Part shown: one piece after another, positions 21,651 to 29,863 of the stretch | Layout: every line of letters begins with the position of its first letter | Numbering within the stretch: the stretch's first letter is position 1 | DNA from: an uncultured Phycicoccus sp. | GTDB taxonomy: Bacteria > Actinomycetota > Actinomycetes > Actinomycetales > Dermatophilaceae | NCBI RefSeq assembly: GCF_947495705.1 | Contig: NZ_CANLZR010000015.1 | Coordinates: 1 to 53,016, forward strand | Direction of reading: 5' to 3' | Length of the DNA: 53,016 nt | Translations under genes and position numbers: made by a program | The notes under the pieces: model-generated | Database searches by the model: none | What the model was told of the DNA's origin: nothing | Seen by the model: the letters and a program-made list of their open reading frames with translations, nothing else

Positions 21651-23423
21651 ATGACGGACAAGGGGTCCGCGCGGACGGAGGAGGCAGCGGACTTCCTCGA
21701 CTTCGCCGCGGCCCGGCAGGGGCCCGCCCTGCGCGCGGCGGTCCTCGTCACGGGGGAGCGCACCGTCGGCGAGCAGGTGGTGCTCGGCGCTCTGGGCGCG
21801 GTGGCCGCCCACTGGACGTCGGCCCGCGAGGAGGGCCCCGACCGCTGGCTGCGGCGGGCGCTCTACCGCGACGCGCTGATCGTGGTGAGCGGCCCGAGCG
21901 AAGACGCGGGCTCCACGGACGTGACCCGGGAGGCCGCGTGGGGGGCCGACGTCGACGAGCTCCGGGAGGCTGTCCGCGCAGTGCTCCACAGGCTCGAACC
22001 CCGGGTCCGGGCGGTGGCGGTCCTGCGGTGGCTCGAGGAGCGCAGTGCTGCCGAGGCGGCGGAGTCGCTCGGGGTCACCGCGGACGTCGTGGCGGCCGAC
22101 CTCGCGGTGGCCCGGACCGCCCTGTCCGTCGCCGTCGACGCCCCCGCCGGCACGCCGCCGCCGACGGGTGACGCGGCTCGTCAGCTGCTGGAGCTCGTCG
22201 CCGACGAGGTGCCCGAGGTCGACCTGGCCCGCGCCGCGTGGGAGGGCGCCCGAGCCCGACGCCGGACCGTCCGACGCAGGGTGGCGCTCGCCGGCGGTGG
22301 CGTCGTCGTCGGCGGCGTGGCAGCAGGAATCCTCGCCGGCGAGGCGGAGCCGGTGCGGCGGGCGCGGCCCTCGACCGGGCCCACGGTGGGTGCGGCCGAC
22401 GGCAGGCTCAGTGGGGTCCAGGTCGCCGGGGGCACGGTCCTGTTCGCGCCGGACCCGCTCGCCGAACCTCTGCTGCCGCGGTACCCGGACGCGGCGAGCC
22501 TCGCGCTGCCCGAGCGGCTGGGGCCCGGGCCCGAGCGCCCGCTGGAGGTCCTCTCCCCGGTCGGGAGCCCAGCCCCGGTCCGCGCCGTCTACCTCGTCCG
22601 CGTCGGTGAGGACGCCTACCAGACCGCGCTGCTCCTCACACGCCAGAGCGCCGTCGCCCGGCTCGTCGCGATGGCGCCGCTGCGTCGCGTCACGGCGGGC
22701 GGGACGTTCTCGCCCCCGATGCTCGGGCCGCGCACCATCGACGCGGACCGGCACCGGCTCGTCTTCGCCCAGCCCGGTGCCGTCGTCGTCCTCGAGGTCC
22801 GCAGCGCGCGCACCCGTCGGTTCCCGGTCCGGGACGACGCCCTCCGGACCGCGGGATGGGCGGCCGACGGGCGGACGGTGGTCGCATCCAACGGGTCCAC
22901 CGGGTGGCTCGTCGACACCCGCTCCGGCCAGGTGACCCGGGCGGCGGGCCAGGTGAAGGCCGGGTCGGCGGACATCGCCGTCTCCGGCGGACGGGCGACC
23001 ATCCGCTCGTACTCCGACGGGGGCAGGCTGGTCTCGCTGAAGACCATGGAGGGGCCGGCCCTCGACGTCTACGGGGAGTCGGTCTCGACCACCGAGGGAT
23101 GGGCCTGCCGCGGTGCCTACTTCGGCGCCGCTGCGGCGACGAGCGGTCGCATGCAGGGTCTCGTGGCGGTCCGGAACGACCTCCGCCCGACGCCGCGGAT
23201 CCTCGCCGCGCCGGCCCGCGGACCGCACACCACGTACCGGCCGCTCGGGTGGGGACCGCGCGACACCGTGCTCCTGGAGTCGTGGTCGACCGACGAGGCC
23301 GGCGCCCCGGTGCTGCGCGTCCTCGCGTGGGCCGTCCTCGCCGACCGCCTGTACCGGGTCGCCGCCGTCGACCCTCCGGAGCCGGGCATCGAGGAGGCGT
23401 TCACGGGGGTCTGGGCGCTCTGA
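21651..23423 (+). CDS. Membrane-anchored SigE-family sigma-like / beta-propeller fusion protein, copy 2
   Basis: 590-aa tandem paralogue of the preceding gene, 68 bp downstream and same strand. All modules are kept: region 2-like 14-73, region 4-like 103-157 (LHRLEPRVRAVAVLRWLEERSAAEAAESLGVT), anti-sigma-like segment 178-198 (QLLELVADEVPEVDLARAAW), one helix 211-229 after RRRTVRRR, then the propeller-like domain ending GVWAL as in copy 1. Identity is highest in the propeller core (GPRTIDADRHRLVF is shared) and at the sigma N-terminus, lower in the linker. An in-frame ATG at 21630 is an alternative start. Confidence 0.7.
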   Translation: MTDKGSARTEEAADFLDFAAARQGPALRAAVLVTGERTVGEQVVLGALGAVAAHWTSAREEGPDRWLRRALYRDALIVVSGPSEDAGSTDVTREAAWGADVDELREAVRAVLHRLEPRVRAVAVLRWLEERSAAEAAESLGVTADVVAADLAVARTALSVAVDAPAGTPPPTGDAARQLLELVADEVPEVDLARAAWEGARARRRTVRRRVALAGGGVVVGGVAAGILAGEAEPVRRARPSTGPTVGAADGRLSGVQVAGGTVLFAPDPLAEPLLPRYPDAASLALPERLGPGPERPLEVLSPVGSPAPVRAVYLVRVGEDAYQTALLLTRQSAVARLVAMAPLRRVTAGGTFSPPMLGPRTIDADRHRLVFAQPGAVVVLEVRSARTRRFPVRDDALRTAGWAADGRTVVASNGSTGWLVDTRSGQVTRAAGQVKAGSADIAVSGGRATIRSYSDGGRLVSLKTMEGPALDVYGESVSTTEGWACRGAYFGAAAATSGRMQGLVAVRNDLRPTPRILAAPARGPHTTYRPLGWGPRDTVLLESWSTDEAGAPVLRVLAWAVLADRLYRVAAVDPPEPGIEEAFTGVWAL

Positions 23424-23430
23424 AGGCCCG

Positions 23431-24264
23431 TCACCCGGGCTCGGCGCCCGTCGCCCGCGGTCGCCCGGGGTCCGCGATCCACTCGCTCCACGAGCCGACG
23501 TACGGGATGGCGTCGATGCGCAGTGCGTGCAGCGCCAGGGCCATCTGGGCCGCGGTGACGCCCGACCCGCAGGTGGTGCCGACCGGGGTGTCGCGGTGGA
23601 CCCCCACCTGTCGCAGGCGTGCCCGGACCTGGTCGGGCGGCAGGAAGGTGCCGTCGGCGTCGAGCAGGTCGGTCATCGGGAGGTTGCGGGAGCCGGGGAT
23701 GTGGCCGGCCTCGCGGTCGATGGGCTCGGCCTCGCCCCGGTACCGCTCGGCTGCGCGGACGTCCAGGAGGACGCCCGAGCGAGCCATCGTCGCGGCCCCG
23801 TCCGCGTCGAGGACGGGGACCGAGCCGGGCCGCACGGTGATCGTGCCCGGCTCCAGGGTGGGGACGTCGCCGGTCACCGGGTGGCCGGCGCGCCGCCAGG
23901 CGGCCAGCCCGCCGTCGAGGACCCGCACCTGCGGGTGCCCCGCCCAGCGCAGGACCCACCAGGCCCGGGCGGCGGACAGCGACGTGCGCTGGTCGTAGAC
24001 GACGACCTCGTCCTCGTCGGAGATCCCGCACCGGCGCAGGGCGTCCTCGAGGACCCGTGGGTCCGGCAGCGGGTGGCGGCCCCGCGGCCCGGGCGGCCCG
24101 GCGAGGGCGGCGTCGAGGTCGAGGAAGGGGGCGCCGGGCACATGCGCGTCCGCGTACAGCTCACGCCCGGGGGTGCCGGTCAGGTTGTACTGGACGTCGA
24201 CGACCCTGACCTCGCCCCGGTCGAGGGCGGTTGCGAGGTCGTCGGCGGACAGGAGGGCACCCAC
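23431..24264 (-). CDS. Thiosulfate sulfurtransferase (two-domain rhodanese)
   Basis: 277 aa with two rhodanese domains. The N-terminal domain has VRVVDVQYNL and the interdomain segment YDQRTSLSAARAWWVLRWAGH; the C-terminal, catalytic domain has VLLDVRAAERYRG, GHIPGSRNLP and the active-site loop GTTCGSGVTAAQ with C232. CGSGVTA is the loop of mercaptopyruvate/thiosulfate sulfurtransferases. It transfers sulfane sulfur to cyanide or thiols. GTG 24264 (MGALLSADDL) is chosen as the nearest start to the conserved fold. Confidence 0.88.
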   Translation of the reverse strand: MGALLSADDLATALDRGEVRVVDVQYNLTGTPGRELYADAHVPGAPFLDLDAALAGPPGPRGRHPLPDPRVLEDALRRCGISDEDEVVVYDQRTSLSAARAWWVLRWAGHPQVRVLDGGLAAWRRAGHPVTGDVPTLEPGTITVRPGSVPVLDADGAATMARSGVLLDVRAAERYRGEAEPIDREAGHIPGSRNLPMTDLLDADGTFLPPDQVRARLRQVGVHRDTPVGTTCGSGVTAAQMALALHALRIDAIPYVGSWSEWIADPGRPRATGAEPG

Positions 24265-24310
24265 CGGGCCATCCAACCATCGGGCGGCACCGGTGCGAGA
24301 GAATGGCGGC

Positions 24311-25078
24311 GTGCCGCGTCCTGTCCGTCTCGTGCTCGTCCACGGCTCGCAGGTGAGCGGCGCCATGTGGTCGCGCTACCCCGCCCTCGTCGGGCGCGAC
24401 GTGGACCTCGTCACCCCCGACCTGCCCGGGCACGGAGCCCGGCGCGGCGAGCCCTTCACGTGGCCGGCGGCGCTCGAGACCCTGGACGCCGCGGTCGGCC
24501 CTCGGGACGGGGCGCCGGTCGTCCTTGCGGGGCACAGCCTCGGCGGGTACCTGGCGCTGGCCTGGGCGTCGCGCAACCCGCACCGGCTGAGCGGGCTCGG
24601 CCTGCTCGGTGCGACAGCGGTGCCGACCGGGCTGGGCGCTCTCGCCTACCGCGGGCTCGCCCGGTTCGAGCAGCGGCTCGGCGCGGACCGGATGGCCCGG
24701 GCCCTGGACCGCGAGTTCGACGCGCTGCTGCCGCCGTCCCTCGCGGCGGCGCTCAAGGAGGCCGGCTACGGCTTCGACGGGCTCCCGGACGCCTGGGCCG
24801 CCGTCATGGCCGAGTGCCGCCCCGAGATGCTCGCCCCCGTCACGGCCCCGGTCCTGCTCCTCAACGGCCAGCTCGACCAGCTGAGGGTCGACGCACGGCG
24901 CTTCCGGAAGGCCGCCGCCTCGGCGCCGTGGACGCGGGTGGTGACCGTGCCCCGGGGCCTGCACGTCTTCCCGTTGACCCATCCGGCCGAGACGGTGGCG
25001 GCCCTCTGGGAGCTCGTCGCCTGGTCCCGGCGCGACCGCCCGCCGGGCGGCGACGTCAGCGGGCGTCCAGGGCCCTGA
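24311..25078 (+). CDS. Alpha/beta hydrolase
   Basis: 255 aa. The fold starts LVLVHGSQVSGAMW (oxyanion hole HG), the nucleophile elbow is GHSLGG with S76, the acid lies in the LLNGQLDQL strand region and the histidine in GLHVFPLTHP. Substrate unknown; esterase or peptidase-like. GTG 24311 is preceded by the -10-like GAGAAT 6 nt upstream. Its last 23 bases overlap the convergent YjbR gene. Confidence 0.83.
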   Translation: MPRPVRLVLVHGSQVSGAMWSRYPALVGRDVDLVTPDLPGHGARRGEPFTWPAALETLDAAVGPRDGAPVVLAGHSLGGYLALAWASRNPHRLSGLGLLGATAVPTGLGALAYRGLARFEQRLGADRMARALDREFDALLPPSLAAALKEAGYGFDGLPDAWAAVMAECRPEMLAPVTAPVLLLNGQLDQLRVDARRFRKAAASAPWTRVVTVPRGLHVFPLTHPAETVAALWELVAWSRRDRPPGGDVSGRPGP

Positions 25079-25448
25079 CCCGGCGCGGCCCGGCGGTGTT
25101 GCGGTACGAGGACTCGACGAGCTCCTCGACCTCGGCCCAGTCGTCGACGTCGGCCAGGTCGAGCCCCACCCACCCGGACGGCCCGAGGTAGGCGGGAACG
25201 AAGCACCGAGGGTCCTGCACGAGCGCCTCCCGCTCGCCGGCGTCGGGCAGGACCATGACCGCACCGGGGTGCCGGACCCACTCGCCGTCGACCTTGACCG
25301 AGCCGCCGAAGTAGGCGAAGACCTTGGTCGTGTAGAACGCGGGGATGCCGTGGCTGACCTTCTCGGCGGCGTCGGGCAGGGCGAGCGCCACCGACCGGAG
25401 CCGCTGCAGCAGCGGGTCGTCGTCGTCGAACATCCGCGGGTGGGCCAC
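25056..25448 (-). CDS. MmcQ/YjbR-family protein
   Basis: 130 aa. The sequence ALALPDAAEKVSHGIPAFYTTKVFAYFGG followed by PGAVMVLPDAGEREALVQDPRCFVPAYLGPSGWVGLDL is characteristic of the YjbR (CyaY-like) family, small proteins of uncertain role sometimes said to bind DNA. GTG 25448 is supported by TACCGT (25455-25460, minus strand) 6 nt upstream. Confidence 0.82.
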   Translation of the reverse strand: MAHPRMFDDDDPLLQRLRSVALALPDAAEKVSHGIPAFYTTKVFAYFGGSVKVDGEWVRHPGAVMVLPDAGEREALVQDPRCFVPAYLGPSGWVGLDLADVDDWAEVEELVESSYRNTAGPRRVRALDAR

Positions 25449-25531
25449 CCCGCCACGGTAGCCCCGCGAGCCGACGCCCCGCGGCTCCGATTCACACCCA
25501 CGGCCCCGGCCGGGCGAGAATGGGCGGCGCC

Positions 25532-26746
25532 ATGTCTGTCACCACCGCCCCGACCTCCACCCCGGTGCTGCCGCCGCTGCACATCGGGCGCCACGTCATC
25601 GACTCGCCCGTCGTCCTCGCGCCGATGGCCGGCATCACGAACCGGGCGTTCCGGCGGCTGTGCCGCGAGTACGGCACCGCCGGGCTCGAGATGGGCGGCG
25701 CGTCGGGTGCCAGCAGCCTGTACGTCGCCGAGATGGTCACGTCGCGGGCGCTCGTCGAGCGGACCCCCGAGACGATGCGGCTCATCTCGCACGACCCGGG
25801 GGAGCACCCCCGGTCGGTCCAGCTGTACTCGGTGGACCCCGCGACCGCCGGGCTGGCGGCCCGGATGCTCGTCACCGAGGACCGGGCCGACCACATCGAC
25901 CTGAACTTCGGCTGCCCGGTCCCCAAGGTGACGCGCAAGGGCGGGGGCGCCGCGCTGCCGTGGAAGACCGACCTGTTCCGGGGCATCGTGCGGGCCGTGG
26001 TCCGCGAGGCGGCGCCCTACGACGTCCCGGTCACCGTCAAGATGCGGGTCGGGATCGACGACGAGCACGTCACGTACCTCGACGCCGGGCGGGTCGCCGA
26101 GGCCGAGGGGGCCGCGGCCGTCGCGCTGCACGCGCGCACCGCCGCGCAGGCGTACTCGGGGCAGGCCGACTGGTCGGCCATCGCCCGGCTCAAGGAGGCC
26201 GTCACGACCGTCCCCGTGCTCGGCAACGGCGACATCTGGTCGGCCGAGGACGCACTCGAGATGGTGCGGCGCACCGGCTGCGACGGGGTCGTCGTCGGGC
26301 GCGGGTGCCTCGGGCGGCCGTGGCTGTTCACCGACCTCGCGGCCGCGTTCGCCGGGTCGGCGGCCCGGGTCCGACCGGGGCTGCGGGAGGTCACGGCGGT
26401 GCTGCGGCGGCATGCCGAGTACCTCGTGGAGTTCTACGACGGTGACGAGCTGCGCGCCTGCCGCGACATCCGCAAGCACATCGCCTGGTACCTCAAGGGG
26501 TTCCCGGCCGGCTCGACCGTGCGCAACCAGCTGGCTCTCGTCGACTCGCTCGCCGCGCTCGACGACCTCATCGCGTCGATGGACCTCGACGCCCCCTGGC
26601 CGGGGGAGCCGTCCGAGGGCCCGCGCGGACGGGCGGGCTCGCCGCGGGTCGTCGCGCTCCCCGAGAACTGGCTCGCGGGCCGTGAGCTCGACGACGCCCA
26701 GCGCGAGCAGGTGGCCCAGGCCGAGCTGAGCGTCTCCGGCGGCTGA
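25532..26746 (+). CDS. dusB: tRNA-dihydrouridine synthase (DusB-like)
   Basis: 404-aa flavoenzyme that reduces uridines in tRNA D-loops. FMN-binding PMAGITN is at 31-37, catalytic C128 in LNFGCPVPKVTRKGGG, VTVKMRVGID carries the FMN-binding lysine, HARTAAQAYSG the phosphate contact and GNGDIW/VVVGRGCLGRPWLF the C-terminal barrel strands. The C-terminus (about 320-404) is the helical tRNA-binding domain. An ATG at 25520 is also in frame, but it overlaps a GAGAAT -10-like hexamer (25516-25521); 25532 is preferred. Confidence 0.92.
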   Translation: MSVTTAPTSTPVLPPLHIGRHVIDSPVVLAPMAGITNRAFRRLCREYGTAGLEMGGASGASSLYVAEMVTSRALVERTPETMRLISHDPGEHPRSVQLYSVDPATAGLAARMLVTEDRADHIDLNFGCPVPKVTRKGGGAALPWKTDLFRGIVRAVVREAAPYDVPVTVKMRVGIDDEHVTYLDAGRVAEAEGAAAVALHARTAAQAYSGQADWSAIARLKEAVTTVPVLGNGDIWSAEDALEMVRRTGCDGVVVGRGCLGRPWLFTDLAAAFAGSAARVRPGLREVTAVLRRHAEYLVEFYDGDELRACRDIRKHIAWYLKGFPAGSTVRNQLALVDSLAALDDLIASMDLDAPWPGEPSEGPRGRAGSPRVVALPENWLAGRELDDAQREQVAQAELSVSGG

Positions 26747-26765
26747 CGCCCGCCACGGGCCGGAG

Positions 26766-26803
26766 GTGCGGTCGAGCGGGGTCATGACCCCGGTTCACCG
26801 CAC
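26766..26803. repeat. 38-bp palindromic repeat, copy 1
   Basis: Begins GTGCGGTCGAGCGGGGTCA and is symmetric about 26784/26785, ending CCGGTTCACCGCAC, so it folds into a long hairpin. It lies 4 nt beyond the stop codon of the AbiEi/DUF559 gene. The matching copy is at 27828-27865. Confidence 0.8.
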
Positions 26804-26806
26804 CGC

Positions 26807-27766
26807 TCACGGTGGCGCCGTCCGGGCCAGCGCGTGCCGCACCGCGCAGCGGGGTCCACAGGCCCGGCCGCGCCCGACCCAGCCGCGGCTCCGCAGGGTC
26901 TCGTGGACGTCGAGCGCGAGCCCGCACGCGTCAGCCTCGACGTCGACCCACCCGGCCCGCAGGGTGAGCCGGCCCTCGCGCGCCGCGCCCCGGTCGCGGC
27001 GCCGGTCGACAGCGAGAAACTCGCCCTCGTGGCCGAGCCGGCCGTCGAGCTCGACGACGACGCGCCACTGCTCGTACTCCGCGTCACGCCGGAGTCGGGA
27101 CGCCGGCCCGCCGGCGGGCACCTGGAGCCGGGCCCGTGGGAGCCCATGGCGTCGCTCGACCCGCTGCACGTACCCGATCTCGAGCAGGCTCTCGGCGCCC
27201 TCCGCCACCACGCCCAGAGCCAGTCCCAGGATCCGACGGTGCCGGTGCCGGGGCCGGGCGTCCAGCGCCGCGACGATCTCCGCGGAGCTGACCCGCCGGC
27301 GCTGCACCCAACAGGCCGCCGTCGCCACCGCGTCGCGCCAGTCGGTGCCCGGCGCGTCGGCGAGGTCGAGCACGGTGGTGGCGGCGGTGGTCACGGGCAG
27401 CCCTCGCCGCATGACGACGTCGATGCTGCTGCGTTGACGCACCCTCGTCCCGGGGAGCCGCGTCATCCTCCGGCCGCGGGGAACCCACAGCGTGACCATC
27501 GCCGGAGGCCCTGACCGGACGCCGTGGAGGTACGCGGCGGAGTCGAGGGCCAGGCCGACACCGTCGCCGCCCCGGAGGACCGTCGCGTGGGCTCGCCCGA
27601 GCCAGCCGAGCGGCCCGGTCTGCGCGACGTACAGTCCGCGGCCCAGCCGGCTCCACCGGCCGGACTCGACCCGCCACCGCAGCATGTCCTCGGTGAGACC
27701 GTGCTCCCGTGCCTGGTCCACCGACAGGACGCCGTGCTGCAGCCGCACGAGCAGATCCAGATCCAT
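26807..27766 (-). CDS. AbiEi-type N-terminal domain / DUF559 (Vsr-like) protein
   Basis: 319 aa. The N-terminus (1-60: RLQHGVLSVDQAREHGLTEDMLRWRVESGRWSRLGRGLY) is the winged-helix found in AbiEi antitoxins and many actinobacterial orphans. The C-terminal half carries a DUF559/Vsr-type nuclease-like core: E192/E196 (AESLLEIGYV), ELDG at 239-242, H246 and the basic RRRDR around 255-259. Such proteins are abundant in actinobacteria and functionally unassigned; no toxin gene sits next to it, so a toxin-antitoxin role is not supported. The gene is enclosed by two 38-bp palindromes, suggesting mobilisation as a unit. Confidence 0.78.
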   Translation of the reverse strand: MDLDLLVRLQHGVLSVDQAREHGLTEDMLRWRVESGRWSRLGRGLYVAQTGPLGWLGRAHATVLRGGDGVGLALDSAAYLHGVRSGPPAMVTLWVPRGRRMTRLPGTRVRQRSSIDVVMRRGLPVTTAATTVLDLADAPGTDWRDAVATAACWVQRRRVSSAEIVAALDARPRHRHRRILGLALGVVAEGAESLLEIGYVQRVERRHGLPRARLQVPAGGPASRLRRDAEYEQWRVVVELDGRLGHEGEFLAVDRRRDRGAAREGRLTLRAGWVDVEADACGLALDVHETLRSRGWVGRGRACGPRCAVRHALARTAPP

Positions 27767-27827
27767 CGGCCGAGCATCGCCGATGGCGCAGGGAGCGCCG
27801 TCGAGTTCTCCACAACCTGCACCGACG

Positions 27828-27865
27828 GTGCGGTCGAGCGGGGTCATGGCACCGCTTCACCGCAC
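27828..27865. repeat. 38-bp palindromic repeat, copy 2
   Basis: Starts GTGCGGTCGAGCGGGGTCA like copy 1 and ends CCGCTTCACCGCAC; 34 of 38 bases agree with copy 1. It lies 61 bp upstream of the AbiEi/DUF559 start and 31 bp upstream of the YdeI-like gene. The central symmetry is slightly broken here (TCATGGCACCG instead of TCATGACCCCG). Confidence 0.8.
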
Positions 27866-27896
27866 CGCTGTCGGTGGGGGGCGGCAGGATGGGACC

Positions 27897-28565
27897 GTGA
27901 GCGAAACGATCGGCACGCCCGGCGGCACGCCCGAGAAGCCGGCGGTGTTCTTCGCCGACGCCGCCGAGTTCGGGCGGTGGCTTGCGGCCCACCACGACAC
28001 CGCCACCGAGCTGTGGATGGGCCTGTACAAGAAGGCCTCGGGCCGGGGCGGCATCACGTGGGCCGAGGCCGTCCGCGAGGCGCTGTGCTGGGGCTGGATC
28101 GACTCCCGGTCCGAGCGCATCGACGACGAGGCCCGACGCCAGCGGTGGACCCCACGCAAGCCGTCGAGCATGTGGTCGCCGACCAACCTCGACGCCGTCG
28201 CCGAGCTCACCGCCCAGGGGCGCATGCAGCCGAGCGGCCTCGCGGCCTTCGAGCGGCGCCGCCCCGACCGCTCCGGCATCTACGCCTACGAGACCCGCAC
28301 GCTCGAGCTGCCGCCCGCCTATGCCCGCCTCCTCGCCGACGACCCCGCGGCCGCCGCGTTCTGGGAGGTCGCGACCCCGGGCTACCGCAAGCTCGTCGTC
28401 AACTGGGTGCTCACCGCCAAGCAGGAGAAGACCCGCGACGCACGGATGGCCCAGCTCGTCGCCGACTCCGCCGCCGGGCTGCTCGTCAAGCCGCAGCGGT
28501 ACGGCACCCCGCCCACCTGGGTCGCGCGGGCGGCCGCGGCGGCCCGGGAGGCCTGCGGGTCGTAG
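27897..28565 (+). CDS. YdeI/OmpD-associated-family protein
   Basis: 222 aa. The pattern FADAAEFGRWLAAHHDTATELWMGLYKKASGRGGITWAEAVREALCWGWIDSRSERID is the hallmark N-terminus of this family, and TPRKPSSMWSPTNL and the C-terminal AKQEKTRDARM segments agree. The family is widespread, soluble and without a settled biochemical role. GTG 27897 is preceded by CAGGAT 6 nt upstream. It ends only 10 nt before dgt. Confidence 0.85.
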   Translation: MSETIGTPGGTPEKPAVFFADAAEFGRWLAAHHDTATELWMGLYKKASGRGGITWAEAVREALCWGWIDSRSERIDDEARRQRWTPRKPSSMWSPTNLDAVAELTAQGRMQPSGLAAFERRRPDRSGIYAYETRTLELPPAYARLLADDPAAAAFWEVATPGYRKLVVNWVLTAKQEKTRDARMAQLVADSAAGLLVKPQRYGTPPTWVARAAAAAREACGS

Positions 28566-28568
28566 GCT
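28563..28568 (+). promoter_or_regulatory. -10 element for leaderless dgt
   Basis: TAGGCT seven bases before the GTG at 28576, overlapping the end of the preceding gene (stop TAG 28563-28565). No ribosome-binding site fits in the gap. Confidence 0.45.
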
Positions 28569-28575
28569 CGCCCGC

Positions 28576-29817
28576 GTGACGTATGCCGCGCGGGACCGGG
28601 AGCGCTGGGTCGCCGAGGACCCCGCCCAGAAGCGGTCCGACCGCGACGACTTCGCCCGCGACCGGGCCCGGCTCCTGCACTCCGCCGCGCTGCGTCGCCT
28701 GTCGGCCAAGACCCAGGTCGTCGCCCCCTCGTCCGATGACTTCGTCCGCAACCGGCTCACCCACTCCCTCGAGGTCGCCCAGATCGGCCGCGAGCTCGGC
28801 GGGGCGCTCGGGTGCAGCGCCGACGTCGTCGACACCGCCTGCCTCGCCCACGACCTGGGGCACCCGCCGTTCGGGCACAACGGGGAGTCGGCCCTGGACA
28901 CGCTGGCGGCGCGCATCGGCGGGTTCGAGGGCAACGCCCAGACGCTGCGCATCCTCACCCGGCTCGAGGCCAAGCGCACCCACGCCGACGGCCGCCCGGC
29001 GGGCCTCAACCTCACCCGCGCGAGCCTCGACGCCGCCACCAAGTACCCGTGGCGGCGCGGGGAGGCCCCGACCCCGACGACGAAGTTCGGGGTGTACGAA
29101 GACGACCTCGACGTCTTCGCGTGGATCCGCGACGGCGCGCCGCCCGGACGTCGGTCCTTCGAGGCCGAGGTCATGGACTGGTCCGACGACGTCGCCTACT
29201 CGGTGCACGACGTCGAGGACGCGATCGCCTCCGGGTGGCTCGACCCGCGGATGCTGCGGGACACCACCGACGTCGAGGCCGTCCTCGCCGTGGCCGCCCG
29301 GGTGTACGACCCGGACCTCGAGGCCGACGCCCTCGGCGCCGCGCTCGAGCGGGTCCTCGCCTCCGGGGCCGTCCCGACCGGCCACGACGGCAGCCGCCGG
29401 GCGCTCGCGGCCCTCAAGGACATGACCTCGCGGCTCATCGGCCGGTTCGCCGTCGCCGTCGAGTCCGCCACCCGGGAGGCCTGCGGCGACGGCCCGCTCG
29501 TCCGCCACGAGGCGACCCTCGTCGTCCCTGCGGAGGCCCGCGCCGAGACCGTCGTCCTCAAGGCGGTGGCGGCGCACTACGTCATGCACGCCGCCGAGCG
29601 GGTGGCGCTGTACGAGGCGCAGCGCGAGGTGGTCGCCGAGCTCGTCGCGGCCTTCGACAGCGACCCGACCCGGCTCGACCCCGACCTGCGGGCCGACCAC
29701 GCCGCGGCCCCCGACGCCGACGCCGCGCTGCGGGTCGTCATCGACCAGGTGGCCTCGCTCACCGACGTGCGCGCCCTCGAGCTGCACCGCCGCTGGTGCC
29801 GCCGCGCGACGCGCTGA
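28576..29817 (+). CDS. dgt: Deoxyguanosinetriphosphate triphosphohydrolase-like protein
   Basis: 413 aa HD-superfamily enzyme. It hydrolyses dGTP (or other dNTPs) to the nucleoside and triphosphate. H63 in LTHSLEVAQI, H92/D93 in CLAHDLGHPPFGHNGE and a later aspartate in MDWSDDVAYSVHDVED form the metal site. FEGNAQTLRILTRLE and YGVYED-like KFGVYEDDLDVF are family segments. It sits directly upstream of dnaG, the common actinobacterial order. Start GTG 28576 (MTYAARDRERW) is used; conserved residues begin within ten codons. Confidence 0.92.
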   Translation: MTYAARDRERWVAEDPAQKRSDRDDFARDRARLLHSAALRRLSAKTQVVAPSSDDFVRNRLTHSLEVAQIGRELGGALGCSADVVDTACLAHDLGHPPFGHNGESALDTLAARIGGFEGNAQTLRILTRLEAKRTHADGRPAGLNLTRASLDAATKYPWRRGEAPTPTTKFGVYEDDLDVFAWIRDGAPPGRRSFEAEVMDWSDDVAYSVHDVEDAIASGWLDPRMLRDTTDVEAVLAVAARVYDPDLEADALGAALERVLASGAVPTGHDGSRRALAALKDMTSRLIGRFAVAVESATREACGDGPLVRHEATLVVPAEARAETVVLKAVAAHYVMHAAERVALYEAQREVVAELVAAFDSDPTRLDPDLRADHAAAPDADAALRVVIDQVASLTDVRALELHRRWCRRATR

Positions 29818-29863
29818 CGTCGGCACGACCTAGACTCGGGCACACACGAGAGGGAGAGGTCGG

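Noticed and set aside
19792-23423. Fusion created by a missing stop or sequencing frameshift
   Set aside because: Both tandem paralogues keep the same continuous frame across the same junction, which two independent errors would not produce.
26807-27766. A type IV toxin-antitoxin pair (AbiE)
   Set aside because: The AbiEi-like N-terminus is present, but no AbiEii-type toxin is adjacent; the C-terminus is a DUF559 fold instead.
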